A stretch of 64,000 bases of DNA from Panacibacter ginsenosidivorans (GCF_007971225.1 NZ_CP042435.1:5087501-5151500); one strand, 5' to 3'; shown: positions 53,290 to 63,609, numbered from the stretch's first letter. The notes: a model not told the origin generated them from the sequence alone. Numbers and translations: made by a program.

Positions 53290-54465
53290 ATGACAAAGGT
53301 TATTCTAAAGCGAAAGATTGCAATGCGTATTGCCAACGGGCACCCGTGGATATTTGCCAATGAAATTGAAAAGACGGAAGGCGCTGTGGATGCAGGTGGT
53401 ATTGCAGATGTTTTTTTTCACGACGGCAAATTTGCGGGCAGGGGATATGTGAACCCGCAATCTCAGATAATGGTGCGCTTGCTTACACGCAGGAAAGAAG
53501 AAATTGATGAACAATTTTTTTTCAGGCGCATTAATGAAGCCTGGAAATACCGACAGAAAATTGGTTATACAGAAAATTGTCGGCTGATATTTGGTGAAGC
53601 AGATGAAATGCCTGCATTGATCATTGATAAGTTCAACGATTATTTTGTAATTCAAACAATGGCGCTGGGTATTGATGTGTGGAAACCTGCCATAGTAAAG
53701 GCTTTGCAGAAAATATTTTCTCCCAAAGGAATCTATGAAAGAAACGATGTGCCTGTTCGTGAACTGGAAGGGTTGCAACAACAAAAGGGTTTTTTATCTG
53801 AGCCTTTTGATACAAATATCATCATCAATGAAAATGGTTTGCAGTTTCATGTGGATATTGAAAATGGACAAAAGACCGGGTACTTTTTAGATCAGAGAGA
53901 TAACAGGAGACAGATACAACACATAGTAAAAGGTGCAGATGTTCTTGGTGCATTTACTTATACGGGCACATTTGAAATTCATGCAGCGCATTATGGTGCA
54001 AAGAGTGTACATGGTTTGGATATTTCAGAAAATGCGGTTGCACAAGCTACAAAAAATGCTCAGTTAAATAAACTGGATCATATCTGCAAGTTTGAAACGA
54101 TCAATGCTTTTGATGCGTTGAAGAATTGGGGAAAAGAAGGCAGGCAATATGATGTTGTAATGCTTGATCCGCCTGCGTTTACCAAGAGCAGGGAAACCAT
54201 TCAGAAGGCAATAACCGGTTATAAGGAAATTAATTTACGTGGTATGAAGTTGCTGCGTGATGGAGGGTTTCTCGTAACATCAAGTTGTACCAATCTTGTG
54301 CAACCTGAATTGTTTTTGCAGGTCATTGATATGGCTGCGAGAGATGCAAGAAAGAAAATAAAGCAGGTTACATTTCGTGCACAGGCAAGTGATCATCCGA
54401 TTGTTTGGGGGATGGAGAATACGAATTACTTGAAATTTTTGATCGTTGAAGTAAGTAATAAATAA
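53290..54465 (+). CDS. Class I SAM-dependent rRNA (cytosine) methyltransferase, RlmI-like
   Basis: 391 residues from the ATG at 53290 (MTKVILKRKIAMRIANGHPWIFANEIEK); the open frame from 53008 is rejected because it runs through a repeat pair. The N-terminus is a PUA domain (GHPWIF, GGIADVFFHDGKFAGRGYVNP). The C-terminus is a Rossmann methyltransferase with DQRDNRRQIQ, LGAFTYTGTFEIHA, LDPPAFTKSR and SSCTNLV, where the Cys belongs to the catalytic region of the RlmI/m5C class. It modifies 23S rRNA. Its stop directly abuts that of the convergent LysE gene. Confidence 0.88.
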   Translation: MTKVILKRKIAMRIANGHPWIFANEIEKTEGAVDAGGIADVFFHDGKFAGRGYVNPQSQIMVRLLTRRKEEIDEQFFFRRINEAWKYRQKIGYTENCRLIFGEADEMPALIIDKFNDYFVIQTMALGIDVWKPAIVKALQKIFSPKGIYERNDVPVRELEGLQQQKGFLSEPFDTNIIINENGLQFHVDIENGQKTGYFLDQRDNRRQIQHIVKGADVLGAFTYTGTFEIHAAHYGAKSVHGLDISENAVAQATKNAQLNKLDHICKFETINAFDALKNWGKEGRQYDVVMLDPPAFTKSRETIQKAITGYKEINLRGMKLLRDGGFLVTSSCTNLVQPELFLQVIDMAARDARKKIKQVTFRAQASDHPIVWGMENTNYLKFLIVEVSNK

Positions 54466-55101
54466 CTAAATAAATTTTCCCCATATCATCCTGTAAAGCT
54501 GTGCCAGTGCGGCTATTATAAAAATGCCGCCCATTACAGAATTAAGTGTTTTTGTACTGGTGTTCATTTTGGTAATAAGCCAGTTGCCGCCATACATGTA
54601 AAGTGCCAGACCGCTGATGGTTCCTGCACCACAACCAAAAGTGAAAAAATTAAACTCGGTAAAATTTGACAGGAGTACTTTATTGTCTAGCAAATATGTA
54701 CTCCATATAAACCAAAAAGGTATTTGTGCAGGGTTCAATGCACTCATACTTACACCCAGCAAAAAGCGGTGAAGATTGTTATCAAGTAATAGCGCTTTTT
54801 TTTCAGTTTCTTGTTTCCACGCTGAAACAAAACTAATAATACCAAGCGTCAGAAAAACCGCAACTGTAAGCCATCCTAAAACCTGGAATAAAAGTTTGTG
54901 CTGCATAATCCAGTTGACACTGAAAAGCGTAAGCCGCAGATAAATAATTTCTACGATTGCTACACCAATTGCATAGCGCCATGCATGTTTAAAATTTTCC
55001 TGCACAGCGATCTGTGTAGAGGTAATACTCATGGTGCCTAATGGTAATTGTCCTAAGAAACTTACCAACCAGCCTATCCAGAAAATAAAAAAATAATGCA
55101 T
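54466..55101 (-). CDS. LysE/RhtB-family amino-acid exporter
   Basis: 211 residues, the usual LysE length, with about six hydrophobic helices. The N-terminal segment WIGWLVSFLGQLPLGTMSITSTQIAVQ resembles the conserved LysE loop (GPxxxxxxxxxL replaced by LPLGTMSITS), and SALNPAQIPFWFIW in the fourth region corresponds to the conserved NP motif. It should export amino acids or related metabolites across the inner membrane. It is alone and converges with the RlmI-like gene without any spacer. Confidence 0.82.
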   Translation of the reverse strand: MHYFFIFWIGWLVSFLGQLPLGTMSITSTQIAVQENFKHAWRYAIGVAIVEIIYLRLTLFSVNWIMQHKLLFQVLGWLTVAVFLTLGIISFVSAWKQETEKKALLLDNNLHRFLLGVSMSALNPAQIPFWFIWSTYLLDNKVLLSNFTEFNFFTFGCGAGTISGLALYMYGGNWLITKMNTSTKTLNSVMGGIFIIAALAQLYRMIWGKFI

Positions 55102-55215
55102 GCACTTATTTAAAATGCAATGATAAGAAAACAGTAAGATGATTGTGTAAGTAACCTATCAGTAAAATGGAATTAGTTTTTATGAGCCAGGCTGATGAAT
55201 ATATATTAATCTTTT

Positions 55216-55308
55216 GTTGCGTCGCACTCTTGTACGTTCTGCTCTTCTATCGACAGTCAATCGTTAACTGTCGACCATTTTTCCAAACGCTCAAGTGAGT
55301 GACACAAC
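55216..55308. repeat. Composite intergenic repeat, head-to-head A(-)/B(+) pair
   Basis: Perfect A core on minus at 55216-55235 and B core on plus at 55289-55308 with CGGCGATGCC tail and GCCCGG box 23 bp on. The spacer has a perfect nested stem TCGACAGT / ACTGTCGA (55250-55274). It lies between rpsT and the LysE gene. Confidence 0.94.
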
Positions 55309-55344
55309 CGGCGATGCCAAAAGAACAGAAGCCCGGAACAAAAT

Positions 55345-55376
55345 AAAAAAGCCGTGTTATGACTAACACAGCTTTA
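55345..55376 (-). terminator. Rho-independent terminator of rpsT
   Basis: AAAGC-C-GTGTT / AACAC-A-GCTTT with a six-base loop and an A-run on the left, i.e. a T-run on the minus strand, about 26 bp past the rpsT stop. Confidence 0.75.
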
Positions 55377-55401
55377 ATTATAATTCAACAACTAAAATTA
55401 A

Positions 55402-55659
55402 TTATGCTTTGGGAAGCGCAGCTTTCTTAGAGAGTTTACTCTTAAGATTGCTTGCTTTGTTTTTGTGAATGATACCTTTTTTAGCCAGTTTATCAATCAT
55501 AGAAATAACAGAAGGAAGTTCATCAGTATAAGCTTTCTCTTCTTTTACCTCTTTCAGGTCACGTATTGCATTACGTGTAGTTTTACCGTAATAACGGTTT
55601 CTGTCCCTGCGTTTCGCTGCCTGGCGAGTATCCTTCTTTGTAGCTTTATGATTTGCCAT
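55402..55659 (-). CDS. rpsT: 30S ribosomal protein S20
   Basis: 85 residues, very basic. MANHKATKKDTRQAAKRRDRNRYYGKTTRNAIRDLK and the C-terminal LAKKGIIHKNKASNLKSKLSKK match S20, a primary 16S rRNA-binding protein of the 30S body. Monocistronic, as usual, with a terminator behind it. Confidence 0.95.
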   Translation of the reverse strand: MANHKATKKDTRQAAKRRDRNRYYGKTTRNAIRDLKEVKEEKAYTDELPSVISMIDKLAKKGIIHKNKASNLKSKLSKKAALPKA

Positions 55660-55823
55660 TATTTATTTTTTCGGACGGCAAAGGTAGGCATCTGAACGAA
55701 AAAAAGAAAAAAAATTCAGAATAAATCTAAAATTTTGATCTTGCGAATTTTCCAGGGCAATTGCAATATGGCATCAATGAACGATATTTGCATCCGCCAT
55801 AATGATTTTTAAAAGCAATCGAG

Positions 55824-58574
55824 ATGAAAGACTTTTCGTATATAACCAGCTCACATCCCCAATTCGTTGAAAGCTTATACCAGGATTTTAGTAAAAACCC
55901 CGAAAGTGTTGATCCGGAATTCCGGAAATTCTTCGAAGGTTTTGATTTTGCTGTAAATAACGGCTCAAAAAACGGTAATGGGGCTGCGACGCCTGCAGCA
56001 GTTAGCACTGGCGAAGCAATTGACTGGATGCGTGAAATTCGTGTTTATCGTATTATTCTTGGTTACAGGAACAAGGGGCATTTAATTGCTAAAACAAATC
56101 CTATTCGTGAAAGAAAAGATCGAGGCGCTAACCTTGATCTTGGTTTTTTTGGGTTTACGGAAGCTGATCTTGATAAAGAATTCCAGGCAGGTCAATTAAT
56201 TGGTCTTGGCAAAACCAAGCTTAGAAATATTATTGATTATTTACAAAAAGCTTATGCAACACATGTTGGTGTTGAATTTAAATATATAAGTGAGCAGGAC
56301 AGGGTAGATTGGTTATACAATGAAATGGAAAGAAAATTCAATGACCCTTTGCCTCTTGAAAAAAGAAAACGCATACTGGAAAAATTGAACCAGGGTGTAA
56401 TGTTTGAGAAATTTTTACATACCAAATATATCGGCCAGAAAAGATTTTCATTGGAAGGAGGGGAGACCACCATTGCGGCTTTAGATGCAATCATTAATAC
56501 TGCGGCAGATAATGACGTACAGGAAGTGGTGATTGGCATGGCGCATAGAGGAAGATTAAATGTGCTCGCTAATATCATGGGTAAAACCTATGAACAAATA
56601 TTCAGTGAATTTGAAGGTACTGCTAAACTTGACCAGACAATGGGTAGCGGCGATGTTAAATACCACATGGGGTATGGAAGTGAGGTTACTACACCCGGTA
56701 ATAAAACTGTCCACCTGAAACTAATGCCAAACCCTTCACATCTTGAAGCAGTGGATCCGGTGGTGGTAGGTTTTTCAAGGGCAAAGGCAGATGTGATGTA
56801 TGAAAGTGAATACGACAAAATTCTTCCAATACTTATACATGGAGATGCTTCAATTGCTGGTCAGGGTGTAGTATATGAAATATTGCAAATGAGCGATCTG
56901 AAAGGTTATTATACCGGAGGTACTATTCATTTTGTAATTAATAACCAGATTGGCTTTACTACAGACTTCGACGATGCCCGGAGCTCTGATTACTGTACTT
57001 CGCTTGCTGGTGCTATTCAAGCACCCGTGCTACATGTAAATGGTGACGATGCTGAAGCAGTAGTAAAATGTGTTGAGATCGCAACGCGTTACCGTCAGCA
57101 GTTCAATGCTGATATTTTTGTAGATATGGTTTGTTATCGTCGTCATGGTCATAATGAAGGTGATGATCCAAAGTTTACACAGCCGCATATGTACGCATTG
57201 ATTGAGAAACACCAAAACCCGCGTGAGCTATACACAAACTACCTTTTGGAAAAAGGTGAAGCTGATGCAAAAGATCTTGCCAAAGAAATGGAGAAGAAAT
57301 TCTGGGGAGATCTGCAAGAACGATTAGATGAAGTAAAACAGAATCCGCTTCCTTATAATTATCAACAACCGGAGTTGTGGTGGAAGAGTTTGCGCAAAGC
57401 AACATCTGATGATTTTGTGAAGTCACCAACAACTGCAATTTCCAATTCAGATTTCAAAAAAATATTTGACGCCTTAATGTCATGGCCTGAAGATTTTACG
57501 CCACTTAAAAAAGTGGAGAAAATTATTCAGGATAAGGTCAAGCTTTTTCAGGCTGAAAATAAAGTTGATTGGGCAACCGGCGAATTAATGGCTTATGCAA
57601 GTATTCTGCTTGATGGCAATGATGTGCGCATGAGCGGGCAGGATGTTAAACGTGGTACATTCTCTCATCGTCATGCAGTATTAAGAGATGAAAATACTGA
57701 TAAAGAATATAGCCGTTTAAGCAGGCTTGATGGAGCAAAAGGAAAATTCAGAATTTATAATTCCTTACTTAGTGAGTATGGTGTATTAGGTTTTGAATAT
57801 GGTTATGCTATGGCAAATCCACACGCTTTGGTTCTTTGGGAAGCTCAGTTTGGTGATTTTAGTAACGGCGCACAAACCATGATTGATCAATTTATAAGTG
57901 CTGGTGAGCAAAAATGGAATCGTATGAATGGCGTTACTATGTTGCTGCCTCATGGTTATGAAGGTCAGGGCCCTGAACATAGCAGCGCAAGAATGGAGCG
58001 TTACTTACAGGCTTGTGCCGAATTGAACATGGTAATTACAAATATTACTACCGCTGCAAATTTATTCCACGCTTTGAGAAGACAGGTTGCCTGGCCGTTC
58101 AGAAAACCATTGATCAATTTTTCGCCAAAAGCAAATCTTCGTCACCCGGGAAGTTATAGTCATCTCTCAGAGTTTATAAGTGGTGGTTTTAAAGAAGTGA
58201 TAGATGATGAAAATGTAACTGATGTTGCACAGATCAAAAAAGTATTGTTCTGTTCCGGTAAATTATATTTCGATCTTGCTGAAAGAAAACAAAAAGACAA
58301 TCGCAATGATGTAGCGATCATTCGTCTCGAACAGATATACCCATTGCCTTTTAAACAACTTGATGATCTTTATAAAAAATACAATAAAGCCGTTTGGTTT
58401 TGGGTACAGGAAGAGCCTTTGAACATGGGCGCCGCATCATTTTTACAAATGAATTTAAAGAGTATCAATTACGGCGTAATCAGCCGTAACCCAAGCGCGG
58501 CAACAGCTACAGGCTATGCTAAAGTTCATAAACAGGAGCAGGAAGAAATTATACAAACAGCTTTCAGCATTTAA
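55824..58574 (+). CDS. sucA: 2-oxoglutarate dehydrogenase E1 component
   Basis: 916 residues, the normal E1o length. The N-terminal motif (FVESLYQDFSKNPESVDPEFRKFFEGF) contacts E2. The ThDP region includes GMAHRGRLNVLANIMGK, HGDASIAGQGVVYE and FVINNQIGFTTDFDDARSSDYCTSLA, and the C-terminal half has FVDMVCYRRHGHNEGDDP and LLPHGYEGQGPEHSSARMERYLQ. It decarboxylates 2-oxoglutarate in the TCA cycle. The E2 gene (sucB), often next to it, is absent here: a terminator and two repeat copies follow. Confidence 0.97.
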   Translation: MKDFSYITSSHPQFVESLYQDFSKNPESVDPEFRKFFEGFDFAVNNGSKNGNGAATPAAVSTGEAIDWMREIRVYRIILGYRNKGHLIAKTNPIRERKDRGANLDLGFFGFTEADLDKEFQAGQLIGLGKTKLRNIIDYLQKAYATHVGVEFKYISEQDRVDWLYNEMERKFNDPLPLEKRKRILEKLNQGVMFEKFLHTKYIGQKRFSLEGGETTIAALDAIINTAADNDVQEVVIGMAHRGRLNVLANIMGKTYEQIFSEFEGTAKLDQTMGSGDVKYHMGYGSEVTTPGNKTVHLKLMPNPSHLEAVDPVVVGFSRAKADVMYESEYDKILPILIHGDASIAGQGVVYEILQMSDLKGYYTGGTIHFVINNQIGFTTDFDDARSSDYCTSLAGAIQAPVLHVNGDDAEAVVKCVEIATRYRQQFNADIFVDMVCYRRHGHNEGDDPKFTQPHMYALIEKHQNPRELYTNYLLEKGEADAKDLAKEMEKKFWGDLQERLDEVKQNPLPYNYQQPELWWKSLRKATSDDFVKSPTTAISNSDFKKIFDALMSWPEDFTPLKKVEKIIQDKVKLFQAENKVDWATGELMAYASILLDGNDVRMSGQDVKRGTFSHRHAVLRDENTDKEYSRLSRLDGAKGKFRIYNSLLSEYGVLGFEYGYAMANPHALVLWEAQFGDFSNGAQTMIDQFISAGEQKWNRMNGVTMLLPHGYEGQGPEHSSARMERYLQACAELNMVITNITTAANLFHALRRQVAWPFRKPLINFSPKANLRHPGSYSHLSEFISGGFKEVIDDENVTDVAQIKKVLFCSGKLYFDLAERKQKDNRNDVAIIRLEQIYPLPFKQLDDLYKKYNKAVWFWVQEEPLNMGAASFLQMNLKSINYGVISRNPSAATATGYAKVHKQEQEEIIQTAFSI

Positions 58575-58594
58575 TTGCTGCATTATTTGTCGTA

Positions 58595-58731
58595 GTACAA
58601 GAGTGCGACGCAACATAAGATTAATTGAAATACAAAAGCCCGGATCATAAAAATGTTCCGGGCTTTTCTTATTTATTTGAATACAAGCTTTTGCAACTCC
58701 GGTTAAGCATCGTTGCGTCGCAATCACTTCA
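58595..58731. repeat. A(+) and C(-) repeats, tail-to-tail, enclosing the sucA terminator
   Basis: Perfect A core on plus at 58595-58614 with GCCCGG at 58638-58643, and a C-type core on minus at 58712-58731. The tails face each other. The GCCCGG box of the first copy is the left arm of the sucA terminator. Confidence 0.9.
58634..58667 (+). terminator. Rho-independent terminator of sucA, formed partly by a repeat tail
   Basis: AAAAGCCCGG / CCGGGCTTTT around an AT-rich 14-base loop, 60 bp past the sucA stop. The left arm is the box of the A-type repeat at 58595. Confidence 0.8.
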
Positions 58732-58763
58732 TCGTTTTACTAAACATCAACCAAATTGATTAT

Positions 58764-59456
58764 TTAAAATTTAAGGGTAAGGCCGCCATTAAGAATATAT
58801 TTTCCATAGCCACCTTCAATATAAAGCCCTGCATTTTTAGAAATATTAAATCTTGCACCAAGAGATGCCTGGTATGCGAGGATGGTAGGATTTTCAAGGT
58901 CATAAACTTTTGCACCAGTTTCGTCTATATAATCCTGTTTCCAGTTATTAACACCTATGGCTGTTCTTAAATATGGTTCTACTTTTCTGTTATATGTTGG
59001 AAAATAAGTCATGATATTCAGCATTACACTCCAGTTTTCTAATTTGCCTGTAAAATCCGGAATGTTAGTACTATTACTATAATTATAATATGGAGCAGAA
59101 ACTTTTCCATAAGTTCCTATAACTCCAATGCTCATATTGCGGTTAAACTGGTAGTCTATCGCGCCTGTTATAGGGCCTGTTTGAGAGGAATTTCCTCTGT
59201 AGCTATTGTAAAAATTATACAGATGATCTTTATCTAAATTGGGAAACCCATACCCAATGCTCAAATTCAATGTTGGTTCGAATGGTGCTTTCTTCGGTGC
59301 TGTTTGCCTTGTCTGTGGTCGTCTTGGTGCCGGTGCAACTCTTACTCTGCTCCTTACCCTTGGCCTTCCATAATAGTAATGATATCGGAATTGAGCTTCA
59401 GACTCTATCGCAAAAGCCGTACAAAGTATGACAATAATCAGTATATGTTTTTTCAT
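58764..59456 (-). CDS. Small outer-membrane beta-barrel protein
   Basis: 230 residues from the ATG at 59456, where a signal peptide begins (MKKHILIIVILCTAFAIESEAQ); upstream codons are not credible. After an Arg/Pro-rich linker (RPRVRSRVRVAPAPRRPQTRQ) come alternating strands: LNLSIGYGFPNL, NRNMSIGVIGTYGKVSAPYYN, EPYLRTAIGVNNWKQDYID, AYQASLGARFNISKNAGLYIEGGYGKYILNGGLTLKF. The C-terminal Phe and the pattern match an eight-stranded OmpW/OmpX-like barrel. Function is unknown. Divergent from rpoB. Confidence 0.83.
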   Translation of the reverse strand: MKKHILIIVILCTAFAIESEAQFRYHYYYGRPRVRSRVRVAPAPRRPQTRQTAPKKAPFEPTLNLSIGYGFPNLDKDHLYNFYNSYRGNSSQTGPITGAIDYQFNRNMSIGVIGTYGKVSAPYYNYSNSTNIPDFTGKLENWSVMLNIMTYFPTYNRKVEPYLRTAIGVNNWKQDYIDETGAKVYDLENPTILAYQASLGARFNISKNAGLYIEGGYGKYILNGGLTLKF

Positions 59457-59555
59457 AATGAATAATGATTTATCAGTATGATTATCAATAAACAAAAAGG
59501 TTTAAAAAGAATAATGTCTTATTTGGTAGTATTAACATACGGAATAAAATTTGTT

Positions 59556-59585
59556 TTTGAGTTTCGCGCACTATCATTACCTTTG
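59556..59585 (+). promoter_or_regulatory. Promoter of rpoB (TTTG-N18-TACCTTTG)
   Basis: -33 TTTG at 59556-59559 and -7 TACCTTTG at 59578-59585, spacing 18 bp, a good match to the Bacteroidota consensus. It predicts an rpoB leader of about 120 nt and transcription of rpoB on its own. Confidence 0.65.
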
Positions 59586-59618
59586 CCCTCCTTTAATTTA
59601 GGGCTAATTAGCGATGTT

Positions 59619-59647
59619 TGCTGCGGCTGGCCAGATAATCCGTAGCA
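59619..59647 (+). promoter_or_regulatory. Leader hairpin of rpoB
   Basis: TGCTGCGG / CCGTAGCA (one G-U pair) enclosing the self-complementary CTGGCCAG, in the untranslated leader. A second small stem GAGAA/TTCTC follows. It may be a control element of rpoB, but no known leader family is recognised. Confidence 0.4.
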
Positions 59648-59715
59648 CAACATATCAAACAGTTGAGAATCAAGTTGTTCTCTTTATTGTACAGTAAAAC
59701 CGGTTAATTATAGAT

Positions 59716-62700
59716 ATGTCATCAACTACAATGCAAAGCAGGGTTAGTTTCGGTAAAACAAAGAACCTGGCTGAAACTCCTGATCTTTTAGACATTCAGT
59801 TAGAATCTTTCAGAGACTTTTTCCAGTTAGAAACTACTCCTGACAAACGTAACAACGAAGGCTTGTTTAAGGTATTTAAGGAAAATTTTCCTATTACCGA
59901 CACCCGTAACATCTTCGTTTTGGAGTTCCTGGATTATTTTATTGATCCTCCCCGCTACACAATTGAAGAATGTATGGAGCGTGGCTTAACTTACGCGGTT
60001 CCGCTTAAGGCTAAATTGCGTTTAAGTTGTAATGATGAGGAGCACGTAGATTTTCAGACAATTGTTCAGGATGTATTTCTTGGAAATATTCCGTACATGA
60101 CTCCACGTGGCACATTTGTTATCAATGGTGCTGAACGTGTAGTGGTATCTCAATTGCATCGTTCACCAGGTGTATTCTTTGGTCAGTCTATTCATCCTAA
60201 CGGAACTAAGATATACTCAGCAAGAGTAATTCCTTTCAAAGGGGCGTGGATGGAATTTGCTACAGACATTAATAATGTAATGTATGCTTACATCGATCGT
60301 AAGAAAAAATTCCCGGTAACTACTTTATTGCGTTCTATCGGTTTCGAAACAGATAAAGATATCCTGGAACTTTTTGGCATGGCTACAGAAGTTCCCGCCG
60401 ATAAAAAATCTTTAAAAAATCATCTTGGTAAAAAATTGGCTGCACGTGTATTGCGTACCTGGGTAGAAGATTTTGTGGATGAAGATACCGGCGAGGTTGT
60501 ATCTATCGAACGTAACGAAATCGTTATGGAACGTGATACAATCCTTGATGAGGCAGCAATTGAAACTATTGCAGATATAGATGTCAAAAGTGTTTTCGTT
60601 CAGCGTGAAGACGTTGGTGGTGATTATGCTATTATCTATAATACATTAAATAAAGATACCTCTAATAGTGAATTAGAAGCAGTTCAACATATCTATCGCC
60701 AATTGCGTGGTGCTGATGCTCCTGATAATGAAACTGCACGTGGTATCATCGATAAATTATTCTTTAGCGATAAGCGTTATGATCTTGGTGAAGTTGGTCG
60801 TTATAAGATCAACCGTAAATTAGGCGTTACTCAAAAGCTTACTAATAAGGTTCTTACTAAAGAGGATATTATTGAAATCATTAAATACCTGGTGCGCTTA
60901 ACAAATGCTAAAGCGGAAATTGATGATATCGATCATTTGAGTAACCGTCGCGTTCGTACCGTGGGCGAGCAATTATATGCACAGTTTGGTGTAGGCCTTG
61001 CACGTATGGCACGTACTATTCGTGAAAGAATGAACGTACGCGATAATGAAGTGTTCACTCCTGTTGATTTGATCAATGCAAGAACACTTTCATCAGTGAT
61101 TAATTCATTCTTTGGTACATCACAGTTATCACAGTTTCTTGACCAAACCAATCCTTTATCCGAGATCACACACAAACGTCGTATCTCAGCTTTAGGCCCC
61201 GGTGGTCTTAGCCGTGAAAGAGCTGGTTTTGAGGTTCGTGACGTACACTATTCACACTATGGTCGTCTTTGTACGATTGAAACACCGGAAGGTCCAAACA
61301 TTGGTTTGATCTCTACACTTTGTGTACACGCCAAGATCAATGATATGGGCTTTATTGAAACACCTTATCGTAAGGTTAACGATGGTAAGGTGAATATGAA
61401 AGAGCTTACTTATCTGAGCGCAGAAGAAGAAGATACGGCAAAGATCGCACAGTCTAATTCTATAGTAGATGAAAAAGGAAACTTTGTTGAAGATAAGATT
61501 GTAAGCCGCGAAACTGGTGATTTCCCTATTCTTGATAAAGCTGATGTTGAATATATGGATGTTGCACCTAACCAAATCGTTGGTTTGAGTGCTTCATTAA
61601 TTCCATTCCTTGAACATGATGATGCCAACCGTGCATTGATGGGATCAAACATGCAACGCCAGGCAGTTCCGCTTATCCGTCCTGAATCACCAATTGTTGG
61701 TACAGGGCTGGAGGGTAAAGCTGCACGTGATGCACGTATCCAAATCCATGCAGAAGGTGATGGCGTAGTTGAATATGTTGACTCAAAAGAAATACATGTT
61801 CGCTACAGCAGGAACGATCAGGATCGTTTGGTAAGTTTTGAAGAAGATCTGAGAATTTACAAACTCACTAAATTCATCAAAACAAACCAATCAACTTGTA
61901 TCATTCTTCGCCCGGCTGTTAAGAAAGGCCAGAAGGTTTTGAAAGGTGATTTCCTTACAGAAGGTTATGCAACACAGAATGGTGAATTGGCTCTGGGCCG
62001 TAACCTGCAGGTTGCATTCATGCCATGGAAAGGTTACAACTTTGAAGATGCTATCGTTATCAGCGAGAAAGTAGTTCGTGAAGATCTGTTTACTTCTATC
62101 CATATTGATGAATATGAATTGGAAGTTCGTGATACAAAACTTGGTGAAGAAGAATTAACGCCTGATATTCCAAACGTTTCTGAAGAAGCTACCAAAGACC
62201 TTGACGAAAATGGTATCATCCGTATTGGTGCTCAGGTTCGCGAAGGCGATATTCTTATCGGTAAGATCACACCAAAAGGTGAAAGCGATCCTACACCGGA
62301 AGAAAAATTATTACGTGCCATCTTCGGTGATAAAGCAGGTGACGCAAAAGATGCTTCTTTAAAAGCACCTAACGGAACTGAAGGTGTTGTAATTGATAAG
62401 AAGCTTTTCCAGCGTGCAAAGAAAGATAAGAATGCAAAGATCCGTGAGAAAGCACAACTTGAAAAAGTAGAGAAGGTTCACGATAAAAATGAAGAAGATC
62501 TGAAAGAAGTATTGCTAAGCAAATTGCAAACATTACTTCGTGACAAATCCTCTGCAGGTGTTACCAACAACTTTGGCGAAATGCTGATTGGTAAAACTGC
62601 TAAGTTCAATGTTAAGAATCTTGCGGCAATCGATTACCAGAACGTTAATCCTTTGAACTGGACTGGTGATGCAGTTGTTGATGACCAGATCAATACTTTG

Positions 62701-63519
62701 TTACACAACTTCAACATCAAATACAACGAAGAACTTGGTCGTTACAAGAGAGAGAAATTCAATATCTCTATCGGTGATGAATTACCTGCAGGTGTTTTGA
62801 AACTTGCTAAAGTTTACCTCGCTGTAAAACGTAAGTTGAAAGTGGGTGATAAAATGGCGGGTCGTCACGGAAACAAAGGTATCGTTGCCAAGATCGTTCG
62901 TGCAGAAGATATGCCGTTCATGGAAGATGGAACACCGGTTGATATTGTATTGAATCCATTGGGTGTACCATCACGTATGAACCTCGGTCAGATTTATGAA
63001 ACAATTCTTGGATGGGCAGGTAAGAAGATGGGCGTTAAATTTGCTACACCAATTTTTGATGGTGCTACAGTAGATGAGATCGGTCAGTATTGCACAGATG
63101 CAGGAATTCCTTCAATGGGTCACACTTATCTGTACGATGGTGAAACCGGCGAACGCTTCCACCAAAAAGCAACAGTTGGTGTTATTTACATCATTAAGCT
63201 GCACCACATGGTTGATGATAAGATGCATGCCCGTTCAATCGGACCATACTCTCTTATCACACAACAGCCACTCGGCGGTAAAGCACAGTTCGGTGGTCAG
63301 CGTTTTGGTGAAATGGAAGTTTGGGCACTCGAAGCTTATGGTGCAGCAAATATTCTGCAGGAATTGCTTACGCTTAAATCAGATGATATCATCGGTCGTG
63401 CAAAGACTTATGAAGCCATCGTTAAAGGTGATAATATTCCAAGAGCAGGTGTACCGGAATCATTCAATGTATTGGTTCATGAGTTACGCGGCTTAGGTCT
63501 CGATCTTAAATTTGAATAA
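59716..63519 (+). CDS. rpoB: DNA-directed RNA polymerase subunit beta
   Basis: 1267 residues, full length for Bacteroidota. Recognisable blocks run from [13 protein letters not shown] and [19 protein letters not shown] through the rifampicin region ([43 protein letters not shown]), [43 protein letters not shown] and the C-terminal [25 protein letters not shown]. The rifampicin pocket looks wild type. rplJ/rplL are not upstream, where a divergent outer-membrane protein lies, and rpoC is not downstream, where a terminator, a repeat and a degenerate frame lie. The usual rpl-rpoBC operon is thus broken here. Confidence 0.98.
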   Translation: MSSTTMQSRVSFGKTKNLAETPDLLDIQLESFRDFFQLETTPDKRNNEGLFKVFKENFPITDTRNIFVLEFLDYFIDPPRYTIEECMERGLTYAVPLKAKLRLSCNDEEHVDFQTIVQDVFLGNIPYMTPRGTFVINGAERVVVSQLHRSPGVFFGQSIHPNGTKIYSARVIPFKGAWMEFATDINNVMYAYIDRKKKFPVTTLLRSIGFETDKDILELFGMATEVPADKKSLKNHLGKKLAARVLRTWVEDFVDEDTGEVVSIERNEIVMERDTILDEAAIETIADIDVKSVFVQREDVGGDYAIIYNTLNKDTSNSELEAVQHIYRQLRGADAPDNETARGIIDKLFFSDKRYDLGEVGRYKINRKLGVTQKLTNKVLTKEDIIEIIKYLVRLTNAKAEIDDIDHLSNRRVRTVGEQLYAQFGVGLARMARTIRERMNVRDNEVFTPVDLINARTLSSVINSFFGTSQLSQFLDQTNPLSEITHKRRISALGPGGLSRERAGFEVRDVHYSHYGRLCTIETPEGPNIGLISTLCVHAKINDMGFIETPYRKVNDGKVNMKELTYLSAEEEDTAKIAQSNSIVDEKGNFVEDKIVSRETGDFPILDKADVEYMDVAPNQIVGLSASLIPFLEHDDANRALMGSNMQRQAVPLIRPESPIVGTGLEGKAARDARIQIHAEGDGVVEYVDSKEIHVRYSRNDQDRLVSFEEDLRIYKLTKFIKTNQSTCIILRPAVKKGQKVLKGDFLTEGYATQNGELALGRNLQVAFMPWKGYNFEDAIVISEKVVREDLFTSIHIDEYELEVRDTKLGEEELTPDIPNVSEEATKDLDENGIIRIGAQVREGDILIGKITPKGESDPTPEEKLLRAIFGDKAGDAKDASLKAPNGTEGVVIDKKLFQRAKKDKNAKIREKAQLEKVEKVHDKNEEDLKEVLLSKLQTLLRDKSSAGVTNNFGEMLIGKTAKFNVKNLAAIDYQNVNPLNWTGDAVVDDQINTLLHNFNIKYNEELGRYKREKFNISIGDELPAGVLKLAKVYLAVKRKLKVGDKMAGRHGNKGIVAKIVRAEDMPFMEDGTPVDIVLNPLGVPSRMNLGQIYETILGWAGKKMGVKFATPIFDGATVDEIGQYCTDAGIPSMGHTYLYDGETGERFHQKATVGVIYIIKLHHMVDDKMHARSIGPYSLITQQPLGGKAQFGGQRFGEMEVWALEAYGAANILQELLTLKSDDIIGRAKTYEAIVKGDNIPRAGVPESFNVLVHELRGLGLDLKFE

Positions 63520-63541
63520 GCAAAACGCTTACATCATATTC

Positions 63542-63570
63542 AAGGCTGTTCGAAAGAACAGCCTTTTTTT
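63542..63570 (+). terminator. Rho-independent terminator of rpoB
   Basis: Perfect 10-bp stem AAGGCTGTTC / GAACAGCCTT with a GAAA tetraloop and a T-run, 23 bp past the rpoB stop. It leaves no read-through into a downstream rpoC. Confidence 0.92.
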
Positions 63571-63609
63571 ATTTTATGTAATTAGCTGTATTGCTTCTAT
63601 GAAGCTTTA

